From contig JAUSLF010000042.1 of assembly GCA_030646695.1 (NCBI GenBank), forward strand, positions 1 to 40,606: DNA of 40,606 nucleotides, in the 5' to 3' direction. The stretch comes from Nitrosomonadaceae bacterium (lineage in GTDB: Bacteria > Pseudomonadota > Gammaproteobacteria > Burkholderiales > Nitrosomonadaceae). Below, one piece after another: positions 33,801-40,606 of the stretch (positions are counted from its first letter, which is position 1; every line of letters starts with the position of its first letter). The notes under the pieces are model-generated. The model saw nothing but the letters and a program-made list of their open reading frames with translations. It made no database searches and had not been told where the DNA came from. Position numbers and translations under genes: made by a program.

Positions 33801-35738
33801 ATGAAAAAGTTTTTACCCGGCTTATTGCTCCTGGTTCTCACCGGCACAGCCGTGGCCAGCCAGGACGCCGATTTCATCGCTGCGCGCCAGGCATTCCAGG
33901 CAGGAAATTCCGCTCGCCTGGAGACTTACGCCCGGCGCTTGCAAGGCCACGTGCTGGAACCTTATGCGGCCTATTACCAGTTGAGTCTGCAACTGGGAAA
34001 TATAGACGCCAATGCAGTCAAAAAATTCCTTTCTCATAATCAGGGCAGTTTCCTTGCCGACCGGCTGCAAGGCGAGTGGCTGAAAACCCTGGGCAAGAAG
34101 CAGCAGTGGGAACTGTTCACTGCGGAATACCCGGCTTTGATCAACAAGGATGCCGAACTCATTTGCTATTCCCTGCAACAACGCCTCGCTGCCAGCGACG
34201 GCGCGGCGCTGACCGAAGCGCGGCCACTGTGGTTTAGCACCCACGATCTGCCGAAAAACTGTACTCCGCTGTTCGAAGCGCTGACTGCCGCTAGGCTGCT
34301 CACCGTGGAAGATGTGTGGACGCGGCTGCGCCTGACCCTCGAGGCGGGCAACGTGAGCGTGGCGAAGCACATCAACCGCTATCTGCCGAGTGATCAGGCA
34401 CTCAATGCAAGCAAACTGGACGTAGCCACCAGCAATCCGCTGCGCTACCTGGATAAACAGCGGCACGAGATCAAGACCCGCGCCGACCGTGAAGTTGCCC
34501 TGTACGCGCTGCTGCGTCTGCTGCGCAGCGGTCCGGATCAAGCCTTTGCCTACTGGCCCAAGGTGCGTGAACGACTCGACCCGGCGGAGCAGTCCTATTT
34601 CCTCGGGCACCTGGCCAGCCAGGCGGCGCGCCGGCTTGATCCGCGTGCGCTGGGCTGGTTCCGGCAAGCTGCCGCCACCCACCCCGCACCCCCCCTCTCG
34701 GACACCCAGCTTGCCTGGCAAACCCGCGCGGCGCTGCGAGCCGGCGACTGGAAGACGGTGCTCAGAAGCATCGAAACCATGTCTGCTGCGGAACAGCAGG
34801 CAGGGGTATGGCGTTACTGGAAAGCACGCGCGCTCAAAACCAAAGGCAGAATTACAGAAGCCAATGCGCTCCTCGCCCCGCTCAGCAGCGAACATAATTT
34901 TTATGGTCAACTGGCGGAAGAAGAGATGGGGGTAGTGATCGGCATCCCGGACGAACCCTATAAGGCCGGGGCGCAGGAAATCGCCGCGATGCAGCAGTTG
35001 CCCGGAATCCAGCGGGCACTGGCGTTGTATCGCCTGAATCTGCGTGCCGAGGGCACGCGCGAATGGAACTGGAGCATCCGCGGCTTCGATGACCGGCGCC
35101 TGCTGGCGGCGGCAGAAGTAGCGCGGCGCAACGGGGTCTATGACCGCGCCATCAGTACCGCCGACCGCACCGTGCAACTGCATGATTTCAGTCTGCGCTT
35201 CCTCACCCCCCACCGCGAAGCGCTGCAAAACCACCTGCAGCAGCAGCAACTGGACGAAGCCTGGGTGTACGGCCTCATCCGCCAGGAAAGCCGTTTCATT
35301 ACCGATGCCAGGTCCAGTGCCGGGGCGACGGGGCTGATGCAATTGATGCCGGCCACCGCAAAATGGGTGGCAAAGAAAATGAGCATAAAAAATTACCACC
35401 ATGCTCTCGCCAACGAGGTCAATACCAATCTGGCGCTGGGCACTTATTACCTCAAGCATGTGCTGACTACGCTCGACAACCAGCCGCTGCTGGCCTCAGC
35501 GGCCTACAATGCCGGCCCCGGACGCGCACGGCAATGGCGCGACGCCAGGCCGCTGGAAGGCGCGATTTATGCCGAAACCATCCCTTTCAGCGAAACCCGC
35601 GACTACGTGAAAAAAGTCCTGAGCAACTCGATGTATTACGCCAGCACTCTCGGTCATCGGCTGCAGACCCTGCAACAGCGCCTCGGCACCGTCGCACCCA
35701 AATCAACCACCAATGGACTGTCAGAAGAGGAAAAATGA
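33801..35738 (+). CDS. slt: Soluble lytic murein transglycosylase
   Basis: 645 residues. Signal peptide of about 20 residues (LLLLVLTGTAVAS), a long superhelical U/L domain of paired helices (about 25-450), then the SLT catalytic domain: GLIRQESRFITDARSSAGAT with catalytic Glu496, GLMQLMPATAKWVA, AAYNAGPGR, and YAETIPFSETRDYV. It cleaves peptidoglycan glycan strands in the periplasm to give 1,6-anhydro ends. First gene of a three-gene operon: its stop overlaps the next start by four bases (ATGA). Confidence 0.94.
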   Translation: MKKFLPGLLLLVLTGTAVASQDADFIAARQAFQAGNSARLETYARRLQGHVLEPYAAYYQLSLQLGNIDANAVKKFLSHNQGSFLADRLQGEWLKTLGKKQQWELFTAEYPALINKDAELICYSLQQRLAASDGAALTEARPLWFSTHDLPKNCTPLFEALTAARLLTVEDVWTRLRLTLEAGNVSVAKHINRYLPSDQALNASKLDVATSNPLRYLDKQRHEIKTRADREVALYALLRLLRSGPDQAFAYWPKVRERLDPAEQSYFLGHLASQAARRLDPRALGWFRQAAATHPAPPLSDTQLAWQTRAALRAGDWKTVLRSIETMSAAEQQAGVWRYWKARALKTKGRITEANALLAPLSSEHNFYGQLAEEEMGVVIGIPDEPYKAGAQEIAAMQQLPGIQRALALYRLNLRAEGTREWNWSIRGFDDRRLLAAAEVARRNGVYDRAISTADRTVQLHDFSLRFLTPHREALQNHLQQQQLDEAWVYGLIRQESRFITDARSSAGATGLMQLMPATAKWVAKKMSIKNYHHALANEVNTNLALGTYYLKHVLTTLDNQPLLASAAYNAGPGRARQWRDARPLEGAIYAETIPFSETRDYVKKVLSNSMYYASTLGHRLQTLQQRLGTVAPKSTTNGLSEEEK

Positions 35739-36685
35739 GCACCATAAAAATCAATAACGTCTGCATTATCGGCGGCAGCGGCTTTGTCGGCAGGCATATC
35801 GCCCACTGGCTGACCGCAGAGGAAATCTCCGTACGCGTTCCCACCCGCCATTACGAACATGCGCGGCAACTGCTGGTACTGCCAACGGCAGATGTGGTGG
35901 AAACCAATGTCCACGATGCCGCCGCACTCGACCGCTTGCTGACCGGGATGGATGCAGTCATCAACCTGGTGGGTATACTGCATGGTGATTTCGCTGCCGC
36001 GCATGTGGAGTTGCCGCGCAAGATCGTGGCAGCATGCCAGCGCAACGGGGTCACACGGCTGGTGCATATGAGCGCTCTCAACGCCGATACTGGCGGCCCC
36101 AGCGCTTATCTGCGCTCCAAGGGCGAAGGCGAGAAAATCGTGCTGGCGTCGGATTTGCAGACGACTGTTTTCAGGCCATCGGTCATCTTCGGCCCAGGGG
36201 ATTCCTTTCTCAATCTGTTTGCCCGGCTGGTGCACCGCCTGCCGCTGATGCCGCTGGCATCACCCAACGCGAAGTTCCAGCCGGTGTTTGTGGAAAATGT
36301 GGCACAGGCATTTGTGGCCAGCCTTTCCAATCCTGCCACCTTCGGCCAGGGTTACGACCTGTGCGGGCCCAAAGTCTACAGCTTGCGGCAACTGGTGGAA
36401 TATGTGGCGCAGGTCACCGGACATGACCTCAGCATCATCGGCCTGAATGACAGCCTGTCCTATCTGCAGGCAATGCTGATGGAATGGCTGCCGGGCAAGC
36501 TCATCACCCGCGACAATTATCATTCGATGCAGGTGGACAGCGTCTGCGATTGCGCGGGCAGCAACAATCTCGCGGCGGTATTCGGCATCCGCCCGACTCC
36601 GCTGGAAGAAGTGGCGCCACTCTATCTGGCGCACCAGCTTCCGCGCGAGCGGTATAATCGTTTCCGCGATCGGGCGGGACGATAA
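35735..36685 (+). CDS. Complex I NDUFA9-family NAD(P)-binding protein
   Basis: 316 residues. Atypical short-chain dehydrogenase: Rossmann loop [17 protein letters not shown] at residues 9-25, [14 protein letters not shown] where the Ser-Tyr-Lys triad would be, and [15 protein letters not shown]. This is the NDUFA9/NmrA-like group, which includes a mitochondrial complex I accessory subunit; the bacterial role is unclear (ubiquinone or lipid metabolism is often suggested). Begins with an ATGA overlap on slt and is followed 11 bp later by cca, so it is cotranscribed with both. The frame is open far upstream through slt, but AGAGGAAAA before 35735 marks this start. Confidence 0.9.
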   Translation: MSTIKINNVCIIGGSGFVGRHIAHWLTAEEISVRVPTRHYEHARQLLVLPTADVVETNVHDAAALDRLLTGMDAVINLVGILHGDFAAAHVELPRKIVAACQRNGVTRLVHMSALNADTGGPSAYLRSKGEGEKIVLASDLQTTVFRPSVIFGPGDSFLNLFARLVHRLPLMPLASPNAKFQPVFVENVAQAFVASLSNPATFGQGYDLCGPKVYSLRQLVEYVAQVTGHDLSIIGLNDSLSYLQAMLMEWLPGKLITRDNYHSMQVDSVCDCAGSNNLAAVFGIRPTPLEEVAPLYLAHQLPRERYNRFRDRAGR

Positions 36686-36696
36686 ACAGCCATGCA

Positions 36697-37929
36697 ATGA
36701 AAACCTATTTAGTGGGCGGTTCAGTTCGCGACGAACTGCTGGGCCTGCCGGTCAAGGACCATGATTACGTCGTCGTCGGCTCCACTCCGGAGGAGATGGC
36801 ACGGCTCGGCTACCGCCCAGTGGGCAAGGACTTCCCGGTTTTCCTCCATCCTCAGAGTCACGAGCAATACGCGCTGGCACGCACCGAGCGCAAGATTTCC
36901 CGCGGCTACAAGGGCTTTGAGGTATATGCCGCGCCCGAAGTCACGCTGCAGGAGGATCTGGCGCGGCGCGACCTCACCATCAATGCCATTGCCAAGGATC
37001 AAGACGGCAACATCATCGATCCGTTTAACGGCGTGGCCGACCTCGAAGCAGGCTTGCTGCGCCACGTCAGTCCGGCTTTCAGCGAAGACCCGGTAAGGGT
37101 ACTGCGCACAGCGCGGTTTGCCGCGCGCTTCGGCTTTCGCATTGCGCCGGAAACGCTCGCGCTGATGAACGACATGGTGCACAACGGCGAAGTGGATGCG
37201 CTGGTGCCGGAACGGGTGTGGCAGGAATTCGCGCGCGGGCTGATGGAACATAAACCTTCGCGCATGTTTTATGCACTGCGCGAATGTGGCGCGCTGACCC
37301 GCATCATGCCGGAAGTGGATGCCTTGTTCGGCGTGCCGCAACCGGCACAGCATCACCCTGAAATCGATACCGGCGTACACAGCATGCTGGTGATCGATTA
37401 TGCCGCCGCACAGAATTATTCCCTGCCGGTGCGTTTCGCTGCGCTCACGCATGACCTCGGCAAAAGCACCACCCCGCCGCAGGAGTGGCCGCGGCATATC
37501 GGCCACGAAGCGCGCAGCGTGCAACTGGTCAAGGATCTCAGCGAGCGCATCCGAACCCCCAACGACGAACGCGATCTGGCCTTGCTGACGGCGCGCTATC
37601 ACGGCGACGTGCACCGGGCAGCGGAATTGCGCCCCACCACCATCGCCGACATGCTGCAGGCGGCGGATGCCTATCGCAAGCCGGAGCGTTTCGAGGAATT
37701 CCTGCAGGCTTGCGCGTGCGATTTTCATGGCCGCCCCGGCTACGCTGAGAAGCCCTATCCTCAGGCAGAGCGGTTACGCGCAGCGTTCAGCGCAGCCCGC
37801 AGCGTGGATGCCGGGGCCATTGCCGCCGAACTGGCCAAGACCATAGCCGATCCCACCTCCCTGCCGCCTGCCATCAACGCCCGGGTGCGCGAAACTCGTG
37901 TCGCCCAAATCAAAGCCCGGCTGCTGTGA
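36697..37929 (+). CDS. cca: CCA-adding tRNA nucleotidyltransferase with HD domain
   Basis: 410 residues, the E. coli type (412). Adds or repairs the 3' CCA of tRNA without a template. N-terminal nucleotidyltransferase: [22 protein letters not shown] with the metal-binding Asp21 and Asp23, [14 protein letters not shown] and [14 protein letters not shown]. The HD phosphohydrolase domain follows at about 230-330 ([24 protein letters not shown]). Third gene of the slt operon. Confidence 0.96.
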   Translation: MKTYLVGGSVRDELLGLPVKDHDYVVVGSTPEEMARLGYRPVGKDFPVFLHPQSHEQYALARTERKISRGYKGFEVYAAPEVTLQEDLARRDLTINAIAKDQDGNIIDPFNGVADLEAGLLRHVSPAFSEDPVRVLRTARFAARFGFRIAPETLALMNDMVHNGEVDALVPERVWQEFARGLMEHKPSRMFYALRECGALTRIMPEVDALFGVPQPAQHHPEIDTGVHSMLVIDYAAAQNYSLPVRFAALTHDLGKSTTPPQEWPRHIGHEARSVQLVKDLSERIRTPNDERDLALLTARYHGDVHRAAELRPTTIADMLQAADAYRKPERFEEFLQACACDFHGRPGYAEKPYPQAERLRAAFSAARSVDAGAIAAELAKTIADPTSLPPAINARVRETRVAQIKARLL

Positions 37930-38159
37930 ACGTTCGCAGCACATACGTAATATAAGAGCCTGCAAGAGCCAGGAAAATGAACCTTAATAAGTGATACCAG
38001 CCGTAACTTTCAAAACCCCACCCCCTGTCACTCGATAATGCGCAGAGTAATCAACCGAGATCGCGTACCAACAACAGCGTACAAACCCAATATCCGGTTT
38101 TAGCTGGCGGCTACACATTCCGCAGGGAGTGCGCTGCCGGCAAGCAACGCAAGCTTTCG
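37930..38159 (-). other. Gap after cca with a possible outer-membrane protein tail
   Basis: On the minus strand an open frame ends at 37984 with ISVDYSAHYRVTGGGVLKVTAGITY, and its last 25 residues alternate like a beta hairpin and end in an aromatic residue, as outer-membrane barrels do. Without a recognisable start or upstream homology it is at most a remnant. Nothing else recognised. Confidence 0.25.
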
Positions 38160-38693
38160 TCAGCAGAGCACAACGAGCATGATCAATCCAGGAATGATAC
38201 CCAAGATCAAACCGACCACGATGGCGATTACATCCCCTGTTGAGTAGTTGCATTTGTGTTTACCCACATTTAAGGTGGCGGCTTTGTCATTGTCGAGTTT
38301 GGCGAGCATCATGCCAGAGAACTCGTCCGCGACCTGGCGCGGCGTCTCGGCAGCTTCGATACGTGAATACATGTCGGTGAGCTGGGTTTCGGCCAAGCGC
38401 AGGTCATTGCTGAAAGGCACAATGGAGCGCGCATTCCTGAGCGCGCCGATCGCTGAGGCCGTCGGTGTTAGCGCGAGGGTGCGCGCCTCAATGAGGCTGC
38501 CGGCGTCTGCGATCTTATTATGCAAGCGAGCGAGTTCCGGATACTGTTCCTGTCCAGAAGAACACGTAGCTGTGATCAAACTCGTGCGCTCGGCCACAGT
38601 CCAGACATTCGCGGCGGCCGTTTTCGACAGCGCAAAAACGGCGGTCAAGGTTACCGCCGATGTCATCAGCACGAATAAAATCTTCTTACTCAT
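38160..38693 (-). CDS. Exported, C-terminally membrane-anchored protein of unknown function
   Basis: 177 residues. N-terminal signal peptide (MSKKILFVLMTSAVTLTAVF ... AAA, cleavage near 27), a mainly helical middle with YPELARLHNKIADAGSLIEA and RLAETQLTDMYSRIEAAET, and a C-terminal hydrophobic segment DVIAIVVGLILGIIPGLIML ending in Cys. Topology would put the helical part in the periplasm. Cys43-like and Cys residues near the end (HKCNYS) could pair. A possible ribosome-binding site AGGAG lies 13 nt upstream, rather far. No family recognised. Confidence 0.65.
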   Translation of the reverse strand: MSKKILFVLMTSAVTLTAVFALSKTAAANVWTVAERTSLITATCSSGQEQYPELARLHNKIADAGSLIEARTLALTPTASAIGALRNARSIVPFSNDLRLAETQLTDMYSRIEAAETPRQVADEFSGMMLAKLDNDKAATLNVGKHKCNYSTGDVIAIVVGLILGIIPGLIMLVVLC

Positions 38694-39442
38694 AGGTACG
38701 TTCTTTCTCCTTTATGACCCACCTTGTGGGTAATGGTTGACCCAGCGGCACCGGAAATGGCATTAAAACCCGCGTAAAGGCTGATTGAATGGACAAACCT
38801 TCCCATGCATTCGTAGTTGAATACAGAAAGCCCCCCCTCAGAATCCCCGAAATCCATTTTTAGCCCGACACCAGTCTCAAATAAAAACGGAGTTTTTCAA
38901 CACAATAGGTCGTGAGGTATCGTCGCATCCGCGCCCTGCGGCAGAGGGGCGATGTCGATCACCGCTGCGACGGCGCGTTCCAGCAGGCAGGTGCTACCCG
39001 AAATCGTCAGCCACGGTGCTACGCTGGTGGAGAACTCTCTCGTCTGTCATCCACCAGAGGCAAATGGCGCTGCAGTCTACGGGCTCAGGCACTACAGCAG
39101 TGCTTGCATCTTTTCCACCATTGAGAGTGTCATTACCTGTCCCACCGTCTGTAGTTCGAAATCCAGGTTTTTATCAAACTATTTGATAATCACACTCATA
39201 ATAAGTAATGCAATATTCACGCCAGTTATTTATTATGTATATAATCATATTGTTAAGTGTTAAATTAACGGGGCATTAGATATCGCTTGTCGTCAACAAG
39301 CGACAAATATTCATTGAGTATAACCAACTATCTGTTATGAGAGGATTTAATTTGTCTCCGAAAGGCGACAGATTGCGAGAAAGAGATCAAGGAATTGTTA
39401 ATACGCAACACTGGTTATTTTGAATAATTTGCGGGGATAAAA
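38694..39442. other. Long gap between the unknown anchored protein and srkA
   Basis: 749 bp with no supported gene. The left part is GC-rich, the right part (about 39170-39420) clearly AT-rich. On the minus strand 39112-39155 encodes TDGGTGNDTLNGGKD, a single RTX-type calcium-binding nonapeptide, open only a few residues around it. A hairpin TCGCTTGT/ACAAGCGA lies at 39283-39303. A 28-codon frame at 39337 lacks a ribosome-binding site. Probably decayed DNA plus the srkA promoter region. Confidence 0.5.
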
Positions 39443-40432
39443 ATGCGTAGTCCGCTTCCCCAGGATTTTTCCACTCTCCCTCCCGATAGCGTGTTGAACG
39501 CGCTGGAAAGCGTAGGCTTCCGCAGCGATGGCCGCCTGCTGGCGCTCAACAGCTACGAGAACCGCGTCTATCAGATCGGTCTGGAAGAAGGCGCACCGCT
39601 GGTGGCGAAATTCTATCGTCCCGGGCGCTGGACGGATGCCGCCATACTCGAAGAACACGCCTTCGTGCAGGAACTGGTCGAGCGCGAAATTCCTGTCGTA
39701 CCCGCGCTGGTGCTGGATGGAAAAACGCTGCACAGTTTCGAGGGATTCCGCTTTGCTGTTTTCCCCAAATATGGTGGCCGTGCACCCGAACTGGAAGGCC
39801 GCTCCACGCTGGAATGGATGGGGCGCTTCCTCGGGCGCATCCACGCTGTCGGCGCGCTCAGGCCATTTCACGAACGCCCCACGCTGGATATCGCCAGCTT
39901 CGGTGAACGGCCGCGCGATTATCTGTTGGCGCATGAATTCATTCCGGCTGATCTCGATGCGGCTTATCGCAGCGCGGTGGATCAGGCGCTGGACGGCGTG
40001 CACCACTGCTTTGTGCGTGCGGGAGAAGTGCGCGCATTGCGACTGCACGGCGACTGTCACGTGGGCAACGTGCTATGGACGGAGCAAGGTCCGCACTTCG
40101 TGGATTTTGACGACAGCCGCATGGGGCCGGCGGTGCAGGATTTATGGATGCTATTGTCAGGCGACCGCGCCGATATGGTGCGGCAGTTGACCGACGTGCT
40201 GGCCGGGTATGAGGACTTCTGCGATTTCGACGAACGCGAATTGCATCTGATCGAGGCGTTGCGCACCCTGCGCCTGATCCATTATGCGGCGTGGCTCGCG
40301 CAGCGCTGGGATGACCCCGCTTTCAAGCAGGCGTTCCCGTGGTTCAACACCCAGCGCTATTGGCAGGACCGCATCCTCGAATTGCGCGAACAGATCGCGT
40401 TGATGGATGAACCGCCGTTGTGGCAGGCATAA
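39443..40432 (+). CDS. srkA: Stress response serine/threonine kinase SrkA (YihE/RdoA)
   Basis: 329 residues, the usual SrkA length (E. coli 328). Aminoglycoside-phosphotransferase-like kinase fold: NSYENRVYQIGLE at the nucleotide loop, VAKFYRPGRW with the ATP Lys, LHGDCHVGNVLW (catalytic loop, Asp as base) and FVDFDDSRMGPAVQDLW (metal Asp). In E. coli it counters the lethal effect of the Cpx response and MazF; here the role is inferred. Ribosome-binding site GCGGGGA before the ATG. Stands alone. Confidence 0.93.
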   Translation: MRSPLPQDFSTLPPDSVLNALESVGFRSDGRLLALNSYENRVYQIGLEEGAPLVAKFYRPGRWTDAAILEEHAFVQELVEREIPVVPALVLDGKTLHSFEGFRFAVFPKYGGRAPELEGRSTLEWMGRFLGRIHAVGALRPFHERPTLDIASFGERPRDYLLAHEFIPADLDAAYRSAVDQALDGVHHCFVRAGEVRALRLHGDCHVGNVLWTEQGPHFVDFDDSRMGPAVQDLWMLLSGDRADMVRQLTDVLAGYEDFCDFDERELHLIEALRTLRLIHYAAWLAQRWDDPAFKQAFPWFNTQRYWQDRILELREQIALMDEPPLWQA

Positions 40433-40606
40433 ATCGCCAACTCTGCACAAGTACGATCTTAACCTCCGTTCGCCCTGAGTATGATATTCGCCCGCAGGCC
40501 GAAAGGCGTTGGCAAGAAACAGGGCTGTGGTGTGTTAACGTTCGTAGTGTTGCTTTCGGACAAAGACCGGCTGAGCACTGGCGCCATTGAGCCCGTCCTT
40601 GAGTAT
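40433..40606. other. Right edge, no supported gene
   Basis: 174 bp without a convincing ORF. CCGTTCGCCCTGAG at 40468 resembles the start of a common dispersed bacterial repeat. Confidence 0.4.

Noticed and set aside
33822-35459. 545-codon open frame on the minus strand opposite slt
   Set aside because: Shadow of the GC-rich slt codon pattern; low-quality composition, no domain, no ribosome-binding site.
36721-37728. 335-codon minus-strand frame opposite cca
   Set aside because: Antisense shadow of cca, no start site or domain.
39337-39423. 28-codon ORF before srkA
   Set aside because: No ribosome-binding site and no similarity; likely part of the srkA leader.
40477-40606. Open stretch reading EYDIRPQAERRWQETG near the right edge, faintly like an aminoacyl-tRNA synthetase N-terminus
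   Set aside because: Frame stops after about 37 codons and the resemblance is too weak to support a gene or pseudogene.

Overview
The window reads as chromosomal DNA of a betaproteobacterium, most likely an autotrophic member of the Nitrosomonadales (Nitrosospira/Nitrosomonas-like). This is inferred from the Calvin-type class II aldolase, an SAH riboswitch ahead of ahcY, the pairs argA-yggX and slt-NDUFA9-like-cca, and several short inverted-repeat element families. No rRNA, tRNA or CRISPR array was recognised. Base composition is moderately GC-rich, except for the specificity part of the restriction gene and the 39.1-39.4 kb gap.

Layout. 1-7.0 kb: the 3' end of fba, a bidirectional terminator, then a minus-strand block: rsmE, argA-yggX, and ppk with a CYTH-CHAD protein (polyphosphate metabolism). 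7.1-13.3 kb: a thioredoxin-fold protein, an inositol-monophosphatase-family enzyme, trkA-trkH (K+ uptake) and an alanine/serine-glyoxylate aminotransferase. 13.5-17.2 kb: the activated-methyl cycle on the minus strand: metK, then ahcY-metF behind an SAH riboswitch. 17.4-22.1 kb: a DUF2024 protein, two tandem pstS genes made by a 1200-bp duplication, and an OprP/OprO-type porin behind a good double Pho box. 22.4-24.4 kb: tiny and Cys-rich secreted ORFs, a periplasmic START/SRPBCC protein and a DUF393 protein. 24.5-27.1 kb: pyrC and gdhA.

27.2-32.4 kb is the accessory part. It holds a one-polypeptide type IIG-like restriction-modification enzyme, an Mrr-like nuclease, a transposase fragment, and a parD antitoxin whose parE partner is cut to a stub. 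32.3-40.4 kb returns to housekeeping genes: an aldehyde dehydrogenase, the slt/NDUFA9-like/cca operon, an unknown membrane-anchored protein, a largely empty AT-rich gap and srkA.

The most notable signals are: (i) an in-frame palindromic repeat with a proline/glutamine-rich tract in the restriction-modification gene, just before the NPPY catalytic motif; (ii) the pstS duplication, whose junction carries the end of a dispersed element and whose copies differ in a ligand-loop segment; (iii) three families of MITE-like elements whose ends lie on start sites or stop codons; (iv) a 25-codon ORF that is nothing but a signal peptide, with a TAATG-overlapping ORF and a Cys-rich secreted protein behind it.
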